Source of the DNA: an uncultured Rhodospirillales bacterium
GTDB lineage: Bacteria > Pseudomonadota > Alphaproteobacteria > ATCC43930 > CGMCC-115725
Direction of reading: 5' to 3'
DNA: 64,000 bases
Assembly: GCA_903828515.1 (NCBI GenBank)
Contig: CAIKMD010000006.1
Coordinates: 806,001 to 870,000, forward strand
Position numbers and translations under genes: made by a program
In this document: positions 1 through 8,867 of the stretch, one piece after another
Numbering within the stretch: the first letter of the stretch is position 1
Layout of the letters: every line of letters starts with the position of its first letter
The notes under the pieces: generated by a model
Told to the model about the DNA's origin: nothing
What the model saw: only the letters and a program-made list of their open reading frames with translations
Database searches by the model: none

Positions 1-248
1 TGCCGCAAGCCGATTCGCAGACTCGCCATCACAGCACCGGGCGCGTCGCCGCAATCGAGAATCGCGGTGAACGAGGCCTCGGGATGGGCGTCGTGTGCCG
101 CGTCGATCACGGCCTTGAACCACAGGGGGCCGACCTGGTTGGCGGCATTCGGCGCGCTGGCCAGCGTGACAGGAACGCCGAGCGCTTCAGCAGCGGCGAG
201 CGCCGCCCGCGCGTGGTCGAGGGAATGGACGATGATCTCGCGCGTCAT
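1..248 (-). CDS. Conserved hypothetical protein, partial (cut by left edge)
   Basis: The reading frame starts at the ATG at 246-248 and runs off the left edge, so only about 82 N-terminal residues are seen. They begin MTREIIVHSLDHARAA and continue with an alternating hydrophobic, beta/alpha-like pattern (VPVTLASAP, then ILDCGDAPG). No catalytic motif is recognised. It lies downstream of the transketolase-GAPDH operon on the same strand. I recall similar small proteins beside central-carbon genes in Rhodospirillales, but I cannot verify that here. Its likely ribosome site (GAGGGG) falls inside the inverted repeat at 257-320, so that insertion may affect its expression. The function is unknown. 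Confidence 0.6.
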   Translation of the reverse strand, partial: MTREIIVHSLDHARAALAAAEALGVPVTLASAPNAANQVGPLWFKAVIDAAHDAHPEASFTAILDCGDAPGAVMASLRIGLR

Positions 249-256
249 GGCGATAA

Positions 257-320
257 AGCCCCTCGCCCGCGCTAGCGGGAGAGGGAGGGGCCCGGCCCGA
301 TAGGGCTGGGAGGGTGAGGG
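257..320. repeat. Left inverted repeat flanking DUF559 gene
   Basis: A 64-base element that recurs as a near-perfect reverse complement at 683-744. It contains a small palindrome (CCCGC-GCTA-GCGGG, 267-280) and a G/C-rich arm (GGGCTGGGAGGGTGAGG). The last 49 bases also encode the C-terminal 15 or so residues and the stop codon of the DUF559 protein. It looks like a REP-type palindromic repeat in outward-facing copies. Confidence 0.8.
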
Positions 321-658
321 CGCTGGGACGTTTCGTCTTTTATCGCACGCAAAATCGCGGTCTGAACCCCTTCGGGATTGGCGAGAACGTCGTTGTTCCA
401 AAATCGAATAACACGCCAACCCTGACTCTGAAGCCACTCGGTTCGTTCTATATCGCTTTTGTTGTCGGCGTGTTGTCCGCCGTCGGCTTCGATCGCGAGG
501 CGGTGCTCGAGACAGGCGAAATCGAGAATGTAGGGACCAAGCGGGTGTTGACGGCGAAATTTGCAGGATTGCAAGCGACGTGCACGCAACGCCGACCACA
601 ACCGGCGCTCGGCGTCGGTCATCTTAAGTCTTAGGTCGCGTGCCTTCTTGTTCGGCAT
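272..658 (-). CDS. DUF559 endonuclease-fold protein
   Basis: A 128-residue protein of the DUF559 family, related to Vsr-type and restriction-like nucleases (known for the family). The N-terminal region KARDLRLKMTDAERRLW leads into FRRQHPLGPYILDFAC (34-49), then IEADGGQH (56-63). Acidic residues D46, E57 and D59 with Q62/H63 are the likely active-site set. RVIRFWNNDVL (82-92) is the usual closing motif. The last residues (RPHPPSPIGPGPSLSR) are low complexity and are translated from the flanking repeat. The gene sits between two inverted repeats and between GAPDH and the partial gene at the left edge, consistent with insertion into a core operon. The ATG at 656-658 is the only sensible start. 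In vivo activity is unknown. Confidence 0.85.
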   Translation of the reverse strand: MPNKKARDLRLKMTDAERRLWSALRARRLQSCKFRRQHPLGPYILDFACLEHRLAIEADGGQHADNKSDIERTEWLQSQGWRVIRFWNNDVLANPEGVQTAILRAIKDETSQRPHPPSPIGPGPSLSR

Positions 659-682
659 TGCCGTGACCGTTCACTGAACTGT

Positions 683-744
683 CCCTCACCCTCCCAGCGC
701 TTTGCGCCGGGCCCCTCCCTCTCCCGCAGAGCGGGCGAGGGGCT
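683..744. repeat. Right inverted repeat flanking DUF559 gene
   Basis: Inverted copy of 257-320, differing by a few bases in its centre. It has two small stems: CCCAGCGC...GCGCCGGG (693-711) and CCCGC-AGA-GCGGG (723-735). It lies between the DUF559 start (658) and the GAPDH stop (750), so it may also act as a 3-prime structure for the GAPDH transcript. Confidence 0.8.
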
Positions 745-749
745 GGTTT

Positions 750-1760
750 TCAACCCAGCTTGCCGACGAGGGCGGCGACTTCGACCATGCGGTTCGAGAA
801 GCCCCATTCGTTGTCGTACCAGCTCAGCACGCGGCAGAAGCGCTTGTCGACCACCTGGGTCTGGGTCACGTCGAAGGTCGAGCTGTGCGGGTCGTGGTTG
901 AAGTCGGTCGAGACCGCCTCGTCCTTGTTGATGGCGAGGATGCCGCGGAAGCGATTCGACTTCGCGGCCTTTTCCATCATCTCGTTGATCTCGTCGCGGC
1001 TGGTGTCGCGGGCGGCGACGAAGGTGAGATCGATGAGCGAGACATTGGGAGTCGGCACCCGGATCGATGTTCCGTCGAGTTTGCCGTTCAAGGCGGGGAT
1101 CACGAGGCCCAATGCTTTGGCGGCACCGGTCGAGGTCGGGATCATGTTGATCGCCGCCGCGCGGGCGCGCCGCAGATCCTTGTGCAGCGTGTCGACTGTG
1201 TTTTGGTCGCCGGTATAGGAGTGAACTGTGGTCATGAACCCGTGGACGATGCCGACGCCTTCGCTCAACACGTAAGCGACCGGCGCGAGGCAGTTCGTCG
1301 TGCAGGAGCCGTTCGACAACACGCGATGCGATGCGTTCACCTGATCGCTGTTGACGCCGAGCACCACGGTGATGTCGACGCCGTCGGCGGGCGCCGACAC
1401 GATCACGCGCGACGCGCCGGCCTGAAGATGCTTGGCCGCCGCTTCGCGATTGGTGAAGAGGCCGGTGCATTCGAGTGCGACATCGACCTTGAGGTCTTTC
1501 CACGGCAACTTTGCTGGATCGCGTTCGGCCTGCACGCTGATCTTGCCGCGACCGATATCCATCCAGTTGTCGCCGGTCGTGATCTCGCCCTTGAAGCGGC
1601 CATGCACGCTGTCGTGCTTCAACATGTGCGCGTTGGCGGCAACCGTGCCGAGGTCGTTGATCGCCACGACCTGAAGATCGTCGCGGTTCTGTTCGTGCAG
1701 CGCGCGCAGCACCAACCGTCCAATGCGTCCAAACCCGTTGATTGCGACCCGAACTGCCAT
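750..1760 (-). CDS. gap: Glyceraldehyde-3-phosphate dehydrogenase, type I
   Basis: Catalyses NAD-dependent oxidation of glyceraldehyde 3-phosphate to 1,3-bisphosphoglycerate in cytosolic glycolysis/gluconeogenesis. The 336-residue length is normal. The Rossmann motif INGFGRIGR is at 7-15, and D36 in VVAINDLG favours NAD over NADP. The catalytic motif SCTTNC places Cys at 153, followed by the expected His in TTVHSYTGDQ. The ATG at 1758-1760 gives MAVRVAINGFG and is preceded by GAGGGGG; longer upstream frames overlap transketolase. It starts 13 bases after the transketolase stop on the same strand, so the two form an operon. I cannot tell whether it serves the Calvin cycle or glycolysis. Confidence 0.97.
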   Translation of the reverse strand: MAVRVAINGFGRIGRLVLRALHEQNRDDLQVVAINDLGTVAANAHMLKHDSVHGRFKGEITTGDNWMDIGRGKISVQAERDPAKLPWKDLKVDVALECTGLFTNREAAAKHLQAGASRVIVSAPADGVDITVVLGVNSDQVNASHRVLSNGSCTTNCLAPVAYVLSEGVGIVHGFMTTVHSYTGDQNTVDTLHKDLRRARAAAINMIPTSTGAAKALGLVIPALNGKLDGTSIRVPTPNVSLIDLTFVAARDTSRDEINEMMEKAAKSNRFRGILAINKDEAVSTDFNHDPHSSTFDVTQTQVVDKRFCRVLSWYDNEWGFSNRMVEVAALVGKLG

Positions 1761-1773
1761 CGATTCCCCCTCG

Positions 1774-3795
1774 TTAGGCGACGTCGAGTGCGGCTTGCGC
1801 CACCGCCTCCGCCGTGATTCCGAAATGTTTGTAGAGATCTTCCGCCGGCGCCGACGCCCCAAATCCCGTCATGCCGACGAATTTTCCGCCCATGCCGATA
1901 TAGCGCTCCCAGCCCATGCGCACGGCCGCTTCGACCGCGACGCGCGGCGCGCTGCCCAGCACGGTATTGCGATAGGTCTCGTCCTGCTGGTCGAACAATT
2001 CCCAGCACGGCATCGACACCACGGCGGCATCGACACCTTTGGCCTTGAGCAGATCGCGCGCCGCGATGGCGAGCGAGACTTCCGAGCCGGTCGCGAGCAA
2101 GGTCACGGCCCGTTTGCCTTCGGTCTCGGCCAGGACATACGCGCCGCGTGTCGAAAGATTTTTGCTGCCGTCGCGGCGCAGCGCGGGAAGTCCCTGTCGG
2201 GTGAGCGCCAGCACGGAGGGCTGTGTCGGTGCGTTGAGTGCGATTTCCCAGCACTCGGCGGTTTCGAGCGCGTCGGCGGGACGAAACACCAACAGGTTCG
2301 GGATCGCGCGCAACGCGGCCATGTGTTCGACCGGCTGATGCGTCGGGCCGTCTTCGCCGAGCCCGATCGAATCATGGGTCAGGACATAGACGACGCGCAG
2401 CCCCATCAGCGCCGAGAGCCGGATCGACGGCCGGCAATAATCGGAAAACACCAGGAACGTGCCGCCATAGGGAACGATCCCGCCATGCGCGGCCATGCCG
2501 TTCATCGCGGCGGCCATGCCGTGTTCGCGGATGCCGTACTCGATATAGCTGGCGTCGAATTGTCCGGCGCTGACGACCTTCTGGCCCTTGGCTTTGGTGT
2601 TGTTGGAGCCGGTGAGATCGGCCGAGCCGCCGATGAGCAGGGGCATCGTGGAGGCGATGGCGTCGAGGGTGAAGCCCGAGGCCTGACGCGTCGCGGTCTT
2701 CGGCGCGTCGGCGGCGAACTTGGCGCGGATCGCGACCAGCGCTTCTTGTGTGGCCTTCGGCAGCGTACCGGCGAAGTCCGCTTCGAACGTCGCGCGGGTC
2801 GATGCATCGGTGGCGGCAAGCCGCTCGCGCCACGCCTGATGATCCTTCTGGCTGCGCTTGCCGACGGCCTTCCACGCTTCGGCCATGTCGGAAGGCACGA
2901 CGAAGGGCGCGTCGGTCCAGCCGAGACGGGCGCGCGTGCCGGCGATCTCGTCCTTGCCGAGCGCGGCGCCATGCGAGGCGGAGCTGTTGGCCTTGGTCGG
3001 CGCGCCGAACGCGATGATCGTGCGGCAGGCGATCAGTGTCGGGCGGTCGCTCGTCTGCGCGCGCGTCAGCGCGGCAGCCACCGCATCGGTATCGTGGCCG
3101 TCGACTCGCTCGGTGTTCCAGCCGACAGCGGCGAACCGCGCCAACTCGTCCTCGGAACGCGAGAGCTCGCTCGGACCATCGATGGTGATGTGATTGTCGT
3201 CCCACAGCACGATCAGCTTCGCGAGCTTCAAATGCCCGGCGAGCGAGATCGCTTCCTGGCTGATCCCTTCCATCAGGCAGCCGTCGCCGGCGATGACATA
3301 AGTGCGGTGGTCGACCAGCTTGTCGCCGAAGCGCGCATTGAGCAGGCGTTCCGCCAAGGCCATACCGACCGAATTGGCCAGACCCTGACCCAGCGGCCCG
3401 GTGGTCACCTCGATCCCGGCGGCATGGCCGCGTTCGGGATGGCCCGCGCAACGGCTGCCGAGCTTACGGAAGCTTTTGATCTCGTCGATCGTCATGTCGG
3501 CAAAGCCGGTGAGATGCAGCAATGAATAGAGCAGCATCGAGCCGTGGCCGGCCGACAGCACGAAGCGGTCGCGATCGGGCCAGGCCGGATCGGCCGGATC
3601 GAATTTGAGAAACTGGCCCCACAGCACCGTCGCCACGTCGGCCATGCCCATCGGCATGCCGGGATGGCCGCTATTGGCGGCCTCGACGGCATCCATCGAA
3701 AGGGCGCGAATCGTGTCCGCCATCCGCCGCAGGCGCTTGTCGCGCGGTTGCGGTATCGGCGGGACGTTCGGTGCGGACGCGTCGGGAGCGCTCAT
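1774..3795 (-). CDS. tkt: Transketolase
   Basis: A ThDP-dependent two-carbon transfer enzyme of the pentose phosphate and Calvin cycles. The 673 residues are full length. The N-terminal part shows [19 protein letters not shown]. The ThDP/Mg motif is [11 protein letters not shown] with the closing DDNHITIDG. The pyrimidine domain has [19 protein letters not shown] and [19 protein letters not shown]. The C-terminal domain ends normally ([15 protein letters not shown]). The start ATG at 3793-3795 is followed by a proline-rich leader ([20 protein letters not shown]) before the conserved core, so a slightly later start is possible. First gene of the tkt-gap operon; tRNA-Gln lies upstream on the other strand. 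Confidence 0.97.
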   Translation of the reverse strand: MSAPDASAPNVPPIPQPRDKRLRRMADTIRALSMDAVEAANSGHPGMPMGMADVATVLWGQFLKFDPADPAWPDRDRFVLSAGHGSMLLYSLLHLTGFADMTIDEIKSFRKLGSRCAGHPERGHAAGIEVTTGPLGQGLANSVGMALAERLLNARFGDKLVDHRTYVIAGDGCLMEGISQEAISLAGHLKLAKLIVLWDDNHITIDGPSELSRSEDELARFAAVGWNTERVDGHDTDAVAAALTRAQTSDRPTLIACRTIIAFGAPTKANSSASHGAALGKDEIAGTRARLGWTDAPFVVPSDMAEAWKAVGKRSQKDHQAWRERLAATDASTRATFEADFAGTLPKATQEALVAIRAKFAADAPKTATRQASGFTLDAIASTMPLLIGGSADLTGSNNTKAKGQKVVSAGQFDASYIEYGIREHGMAAAMNGMAAHGGIVPYGGTFLVFSDYCRPSIRLSALMGLRVVYVLTHDSIGLGEDGPTHQPVEHMAALRAIPNLLVFRPADALETAECWEIALNAPTQPSVLALTRQGLPALRRDGSKNLSTRGAYVLAETEGKRAVTLLATGSEVSLAIAARDLLKAKGVDAAVVSMPCWELFDQQDETYRNTVLGSAPRVAVEAAVRMGWERYIGMGGKFVGMTGFGASAPAEDLYKHFGITAEAVAQAALDVA

Positions 3796-3875
3796 CGCTT
3801 CTCGAATTCAAGTCGTTTGGAGTGCGGCGCACCTTGCCGTCCGACCGCGTTGCCGTCAACCCATCTGTCGCGCGG

Positions 3876-3904
3876 TTGCGGCTACCGTGTAATGCAATTA
3901 TGGT
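3876..3904 (+). promoter_or_regulatory. Candidate promoter for tRNA-Gln
   Basis: TTGCGG at 3876-3881, a 17-base spacer and TATGGT at 3899-3904 form a sigma-70-like promoter about 18 bases upstream of the tRNA. Read by eye only. Confidence 0.45.
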
Positions 3905-3921
3905 CGCGCGGTTCCCGCTGT

Positions 3922-3996
3922 TGGGGCGTCGCCAAGTGGTAAGGCAGCGGATTTTGATTCCGCCATACGGAGGTTCGAATCCTCCCGCCCCAGCCA
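3922..3996 (+). tRNA. tRNA-Gln (anticodon TTG)
   Basis: The acceptor stem TGGGGCG pairs with CGCCCCA. The anticodon arm is GCGGA-TTTTGAT-TCCGC with anticodon TTG, reading CAA. The T arm contains the standard GGTTCGAATCC. Discriminator G at 3993 is followed by an encoded CCA at 3994-3996. The D loop (AAGTGGTAAGGC) is typical of bacterial tRNA-Gln. No repeat of the tRNA 3-prime end was found downstream. Confidence 0.95.
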
Positions 3997-4072
3997 GGGG
4001 ATTCGCTGGCCGTTCCAATCCGCGCGTTGATCGCGAGTCGTCGAGAGAATTTATCGCGACTGCGCCGCCGAC

Positions 4073-4252
4073 CTATTTTTTGGGCGTTTCCTTGTGGCCG
4101 AAAGCGGCGTCCGCCTCGTCCTTTTTGATGCGCGCACCCGGATTGCCGGGCTGATTGAGATTTTGTTCCTCGGTGCCGTCGCCCATCATTCCCGGATGAG
4201 CGTCTTTGTTCGGCTTTTTCGAGTCGTTCGGGATCGTGGGCTTATCGGTCAT
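4073..4252 (-). CDS. Small hydrophilic hypothetical protein
   Basis: A 59-residue, highly charged protein (MTDKPTIPNDSKKPNKD..., ending GHKETPKK) rich in Lys, Asp, Asn, Pro and Gly, with no hydrophobic segment; probably disordered. The ATG at 4250-4252 was chosen because GGAGTG lies about 7 bases upstream. Central residues read HPGMMGDGTEEQNLNQPGNPGARIKKDEADAAFG. It resembles small stress-type proteins in composition only. No function is assigned. It is convergent with tRNA-Gln and lies downstream of the cupin gene. Confidence 0.6.
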   Translation of the reverse strand: MTDKPTIPNDSKKPNKDAHPGMMGDGTEEQNLNQPGNPGARIKKDEADAAFGHKETPKK

Positions 4253-4324
4253 GGGAAACACTCCGCGCGTCATGCGCCGCCAAATCAACGCCGGCGCGGA
4301 GAGTTTGGTTCCGCCGATGCGTGC

Positions 4325-4696
4325 TCAGGCCTTGACGCCGAGCAGTTTCAACAGATGCGGGCTGCCTTTGACGAAAAATACCACCATCGTGCAGCCGTTG
4401 GGCGCAATTGGAGCGTGACGGCTTCCTTTGGGGCGGATGACGAAATTGCCGGCGGTGCAGGTGCCTTCGTGGTCCTGGAACGAGCCTTCGAGGACCAGGG
4501 TCTGCTCCATGTCGGCATGGACGTGATCCGGGATCCCGGCGCCGGGCTCGAGCTTGGTGATGACGGTGAGGAAGCCGGTCTGCTTGTCGTGATAGATGAT
4601 CTTCGTCTTGTTGCCGGGCGCGGTGTCGATCCACGGCGTTGACGGCACATCGACGAAAATCGATGCCAGCGAATTGACCTGCGATCCTTCAGCCAT
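4325..4696 (-). CDS. Cupin-domain protein
   Basis: A 123-residue single-domain cupin. Motif 1 is PDHVHADMEQTLVLEG with H58, H60 and E64, and motif 2 contains IRPKGSRHAP with H94; this is the normal His-His-Glu-His metal set. The fold resembles the cupin part of ChrR-type anti-sigma factors and small oxygenases or isomerases, but no zinc-binding N-terminal domain is present, so it stands alone. The ATG at 4694-4696 follows GGGGAGG. It lies just downstream of the FAD monooxygenase on the same strand (60-base gap), so it may be co-transcribed. The substrate is unknown. Confidence 0.85.
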   Translation of the reverse strand: MAEGSQVNSLASIFVDVPSTPWIDTAPGNKTKIIYHDKQTGFLTVITKLEPGAGIPDHVHADMEQTLVLEGSFQDHEGTCTAGNFVIRPKGSRHAPIAPNGCTMVVFFVKGSPHLLKLLGVKA

Positions 4697-4755
4697 CGTG
4701 ACCTCCCCTTGGATTTAGTGTTGGCGCAAGTATGCACCCCGCCGCGCAGGCTTTT

Positions 4756-6375
4756 CTAGCCCGCTGTTCCACCGCGCACGCGATCGATGATCGCCTGGGC
4801 ATCGGTAGGCGCCGCGTCGCCGCGCCAGGCGACGTGACCGTCGGGCCGCACGAGGACGAGCTTCTTCTCGTAAAGCGCGGCGATCGCCGGTTCATCAATG
4901 CCGACAACAGTGAGCGGCACGCCACGCGCTTTCGCGGCCGCGGCGAAGCCGCCGGGATCGCCTCCAAAGTTCAGTAACACGAAGCCGCGTCCGAACAGAT
5001 CGATGGTCGAACGCCCGTCTTTCATGACGGCATGCGGCGCGCGCGCGCCGGGCCGGCTGGTCTGCACATATTCCGAGACGCTGTTGGGCGGCGCCGGCGT
5101 GCCGTCGGGGCAGACGATCGGCGACTCGTCGTAGCGATAGCCGAGCGCGATGCCTTCGGTGACGAAATGCTTGGTCTTGTTGTTGAGGATGTCGTCCTCG
5201 ACGCGACGGCGCATCGTCTCGCCTTCGGCGCTGTCCTCGTCGACGCGCCTGAGCGCGGTCTCGTCGATGAAGTCGAAGCGGCTGCGAATCATGTTGTCGG
5301 TCGCTTCGTCGACGCTGCGCCGTGCGACCGGCTTGCGCTCGAGCGGATAGCTCTCGAGCAGATGCGGTCCGCCCCAGCCCTCGACCATCGCGGCGAGTTT
5401 CCAGCCCAGATCGACTGCGTCGCCGAGCCCGGTGTTCATGCCGAAGCCACCGGCCGGTCCGTGCTGATGCACCGCGTCGCCGGCAAGCAGAATGTTTCCG
5501 CGCACCCAGGTGTCAGCGACGATGCTGCGGCAGGTCCACGGCATCGCGGTGATGAGTTCATAAGAAATGTCGGGCCCGAGGAATTTCGCGACCATCGCCG
5601 GAACGTCGACCGAATCCGCGGTAAGCCGGGTCGTCTCGTTGCTGAAGCTCAATCGCCAGAACTCGCGCCCGTCGAGCATCACGAGGTTCGGATGATTCGC
5701 GGCGACATCGACGAAGTAGTAGAACGCGGCCTTGCCCTTGTCGTGATGGTTCCACAATTCGGGAATGCGCATGAAGATATTGAGGTGATAGGAGAGCACC
5801 GGCATGCCCTCCATCTTCACGCCCAACGTCTTCGGCACCGCGCTGGCGCCGCCGCAGCACGAGACGATGTAGCGCGCGGCGATCTTCTCTTCGGTGCCGG
5901 TAGCGAGGTCGCGCACGGTGGCCACCGCGCCGTCCGCATTCGTCTCGAAGCTCTCGAAGCGCGTCTTGTAACGCAAGGTCACGCTCGGAAAGTTCGTGGC
6001 GAGATCGCGCAGGACCGGATCGAACCAGATCTGGTTGCAGCGTTGAATGCGTTCGGGCGTTGTCGGCAGGGATTTCGCGCCGCCAAAGCCCGCGCGCTCG
6101 ATCCGAGTGATCTCGGGGCCTTGCAGCGTCGTGCAATAGACGATCGTTGCGGGATAATCCGCCGGCGTCCCGACCTCGCGCACTTTGTCGGCGATGCCCC
6201 AGCGCCGGCAGAATTCCATGCTGCGCGAGTTGATCGCGTTGGCGCGCGGATGGGTGATCGTGCCGTCGTGTTGCTCGACCAGCACGCAGTCGATGCCGCG
6301 CCAGCCGAGATCGGCCGCGAGCGCCAGCCCGACCGGGCCGCCGCCGACGATAAGAACGGGGATTTGCTGAGCCAT
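4756..6375 (-). CDS. FAD-dependent aromatic monooxygenase (PheA/TfdB family)
   Basis: A 539-residue class A flavoprotein monooxygenase. The N-terminal Rossmann motif VLIVGGGPVGLALAADL (8-24) is followed by the FAD-binding LVEQHDGTITHPRANAINSRSMEF. The second FAD motif ILLAGDAVHQHGPAGGFGMNTGLGDAVDLGWKL is intact. The C-terminal thioredoxin-like domain (RGFVLLNFG..., near 445-535) is typical of phenol, resorcinol or MhpA-type hydroxylases. Family members use NAD(P)H and O2 to hydroxylate phenolic rings; this substrate is not known. The start at 6373-6375 is the obvious one. It is divergent from the XDH-type gene at 6472, with a 96-base shared promoter region. Confidence 0.9.
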   Translation of the reverse strand: MAQQIPVLIVGGGPVGLALAADLGWRGIDCVLVEQHDGTITHPRANAINSRSMEFCRRWGIADKVREVGTPADYPATIVYCTTLQGPEITRIERAGFGGAKSLPTTPERIQRCNQIWFDPVLRDLATNFPSVTLRYKTRFESFETNADGAVATVRDLATGTEEKIAARYIVSCCGGASAVPKTLGVKMEGMPVLSYHLNIFMRIPELWNHHDKGKAAFYYFVDVAANHPNLVMLDGREFWRLSFSNETTRLTADSVDVPAMVAKFLGPDISYELITAMPWTCRSIVADTWVRGNILLAGDAVHQHGPAGGFGMNTGLGDAVDLGWKLAAMVEGWGGPHLLESYPLERKPVARRSVDEATDNMIRSRFDFIDETALRRVDEDSAEGETMRRRVEDDILNNKTKHFVTEGIALGYRYDESPIVCPDGTPAPPNSVSEYVQTSRPGARAPHAVMKDGRSTIDLFGRGFVLLNFGGDPGGFAAAAKARGVPLTVVGIDEPAIAALYEKKLVLVRPDGHVAWRGDAAPTDAQAIIDRVRGGTAG

Positions 6376-6471
6376 GGCGCACGATCTTAATGGCGTGAAC
6401 GCTCTTGCGGAACCCTGGTGCGACGGGCTTTAGTGACGCCGTAGCGAGAAAAGCGCGGGTGGAGGATACGC

Positions 6472-8832
6472 ATGGTCGGGCGGAGCGAGACAACGGGCGG
6501 AATCGGCAAGCCGGTACAGCGCAAGGAAGACCTGCGCCTGCTCACCGGAAAAGGGTATTACGTCGCCGATGTGAGCCTGCCCAATACCGCGCATGCCGCG
6601 ATGGTGCGCTCGCCTTATGCCCATGCGCGCATCCGTTCGATCGATACCACGCACGCCAAGGCAGCACCGGGCGTGATCGCGGTGCTGACCGGCGCCGATT
6701 TCATCGCCGACGGACTGAAAACCCTCGATCACAAGCCGTCGCTCGTCGGCCCGCCCGATGTCGCGGTGCGGATGCATGACGGCTTCACCACCTTCACCAA
6801 TGCGCAGTCGATGCTGCCGGCCGACAAGGTGCGCTATGTCGGCGAGCCGGTCGCGGTGGTGGTTGCCGAGACCGCGAACCAGGCGAAGGACGGCGCCGAA
6901 CTGGTCGAAGTCGATTGGGAGCCGCTGACGGCGGTGACGATGGCGACCGACGCGATCAAGCCCGGCACCGGCAAGGTGTGGGATCAATCGCTCTCCAATC
7001 TCTGCGTCGATGTCGATGTCGGCGACAAGGCGGCAACCGACGCCGCTTTCGCCAAGGCCGCGCATGTGACCAAGCTCAAGACCTGGGTGCAGCGCGTCAC
7101 CGGCACGCCGATGGAGCCGCGCAACGCGGTCGGTGACTACGACAAGGCGACCGGCCACTACACGCTTTACGCCGGCACCGGCAGCGGCGTGGCGCGCGAA
7201 CGCGTCGACCTTGCGAACGTGCTGGGCGTGCCGCCCGAGAATTGCCGCGCGGTGTGCGGCGATATGGGCGGCAATTTCGGAACGCGCAATTTCTTCTTTC
7301 CCGAATACGGCATTCTGCCGTGGGCAGCGAAGCGCGTCGGCCGGCCGGTCAAATGGCTCGGCGATCGCAGTGAGTCCTTCCTCTCCGATTATCAGGGCCG
7401 CGATCTCGACGTCGATGCCGAACTCGCGCTCGACAAGGACGGAAAATTCCTCGGCGTGCGCGGCACCAATCTCAGCAATGTCGGCGCGCATACGATCGCC
7501 TTCGTGCCGCTGCGCAAGGGCCTTGGCCAGATGTCGGGTGTCTATAATATCCCGGCAACGCATTTCCGCGGCCAGGCGGCGCTGACCAACACCGTGCCGA
7601 CCACGCCCTATCGCAGCGCCGGCCGGCCCGAGGCGGTGTTCGTGATCGAACGCCTGGTCGATCTCGCCGCCGATGAAATGGGAATCGATCCGGTCGAGAT
7701 CCGCCGCCGCAACATGATTGCGCCCGAGGCGATGCCCTATACCAACTCGGTCGGTCAGACCTACGACAACGGCGAATACGAAAAGGGCATGGACGCGGCG
7801 TTGCGTCTCGCCGACTGGACGGGCTTCGCCGCGCGTCGCGCCGATGCGAAGAAACGCGGCATGCTGCGCGGCATCGGCATCGGCAACTACATCGAGATCG
7901 CCGGCGGCTTCCCGCGCGAACGCGCCGAGGTCACGGTACAACCCGAAGGCCGCGTCGAACTGGTGCTCGGCACGATGAACAGCGGCCAGGGCCACGAGAC
8001 GAGTTTCGCGCAATTGATCAATGAATGGCTCGGCGTGCCGTTCGAAAGCGTCGATTACGTCGCGCACGACACCAATCGGGTGTCGGCCGGCGGCGGCTCG
8101 CATTCCGGCCGCTCGATGCGTCTCGCCAGCCTCGTCATCGGCAAGGCAACCGACGAGATCATCGAGAAGGGCAAACGGATCGCCGGTCTCCTGCTCGAGA
8201 CGTCGCCGGTCGATATCGAATTCGTCAAAGGCACGTTCACGGTGAAAGGTACCGATCGCAGCATCGGGATTTTCGACATCGCGAAGGCCGCCGCGACGCG
8301 CGCCGATCTGCCCGATGATCTGAAAGGCAAGCTCGACGCGGTCGGCGATCAGGTCGTGGTCAGCGGCGCGTGGCCGTCGGGCACGCATATCTGCGAGGTC
8401 GAGATCGATCCCGACACCGGCATGGTGCGCATTGTCCATTGGGCGGGCGTCGATGACGTGGGGCGCGCGATCAATCCGCTGATCCTGCACGGCCAAACGC
8501 ATGGCGCGGCGGCGCAGGGCATCGGCCAGGCGTTGCTCGAACTGTGTCACTACGATCCGATGAGCGGTCAGCTTCTCTCCGCGTCGTTCATGGATTACGC
8601 GGTGCCGCGCGCCGATTTCATGCCCCCCTTCAACTGCGAGCTGATCGAGTTGCCGGCGACGAGCCATAAATACGGCATTCGTCCGGGCGGCGAGGGCGGC
8701 ACGACACCGGCGCTGGCCGCGGTGATCAACGCCGTGGTCGACGCGCTCTCGGAATTCGGCGTGCGTCACGTCGAGATGCCGGCGACGCCCGAGCGCGTCT
8801 GGCGCGCGATCCAGTCGGGACGGGCACGCTGA
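6472..8832 (+). CDS. Xanthine dehydrogenase-family molybdopterin-binding subunit (orphan)
   Basis: A 786-residue large subunit of the Mo-hydroxylase family (CoxL/XdhB-like). The N-terminal domain begins VGRSETTGGIGKPVQRKEDLRLLTG. Mo-cofactor motifs include GDMGGNFGTRNFFFPEYG and TPYRSAGRPEA; the CO-dehydrogenase signature AYRCSFR is absent, so it is not a CODH. The catalytic Glu lies in GGEGGTTPA near the C terminus. These enzymes insert water-derived oxygen into N-heterocycles or aldehydes. No FAD-binding medium or 2Fe-2S small subunit gene is nearby, so electron-transfer partners must be encoded elsewhere. GTGGAGG lies 7 bases before the ATG. The next gene is a DHA2 exporter on the same strand. 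Confidence 0.92.
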   Translation: MVGRSETTGGIGKPVQRKEDLRLLTGKGYYVADVSLPNTAHAAMVRSPYAHARIRSIDTTHAKAAPGVIAVLTGADFIADGLKTLDHKPSLVGPPDVAVRMHDGFTTFTNAQSMLPADKVRYVGEPVAVVVAETANQAKDGAELVEVDWEPLTAVTMATDAIKPGTGKVWDQSLSNLCVDVDVGDKAATDAAFAKAAHVTKLKTWVQRVTGTPMEPRNAVGDYDKATGHYTLYAGTGSGVARERVDLANVLGVPPENCRAVCGDMGGNFGTRNFFFPEYGILPWAAKRVGRPVKWLGDRSESFLSDYQGRDLDVDAELALDKDGKFLGVRGTNLSNVGAHTIAFVPLRKGLGQMSGVYNIPATHFRGQAALTNTVPTTPYRSAGRPEAVFVIERLVDLAADEMGIDPVEIRRRNMIAPEAMPYTNSVGQTYDNGEYEKGMDAALRLADWTGFAARRADAKKRGMLRGIGIGNYIEIAGGFPRERAEVTVQPEGRVELVLGTMNSGQGHETSFAQLINEWLGVPFESVDYVAHDTNRVSAGGGSHSGRSMRLASLVIGKATDEIIEKGKRIAGLLLETSPVDIEFVKGTFTVKGTDRSIGIFDIAKAAATRADLPDDLKGKLDAVGDQVVVSGAWPSGTHICEVEIDPDTGMVRIVHWAGVDDVGRAINPLILHGQTHGAAAQGIGQALLELCHYDPMSGQLLSASFMDYAVPRADFMPPFNCELIELPATSHKYGIRPGGEGGTTPALAAVINAVVDALSEFGVRHVEMPATPERVWRAIQSGRAR

Positions 8833-8867
8833 GCCGACAAGAGGAAGCCACGGCACAAGTCTCGCCG

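Noticed and set aside
702-3525. Long plus-strand frames opposite gap and tkt.
   Set aside because: They oppose two certain core enzymes and have no recognisable domain or proper ribosome site.
3922-4100. tRNA-Gln as an integration site for the catabolic genes that follow.
   Set aside because: No integrase gene and no second copy of the tRNA 3-prime end was found in the window.
6430-8856. A long open frame on the minus strand opposite the XDH-type gene (808 codons).
   Set aside because: It is the complement of a well-supported enzyme gene, has Arg/Asp/His-rich composition typical of antisense frames in high-GC DNA, and shows no domain motif.
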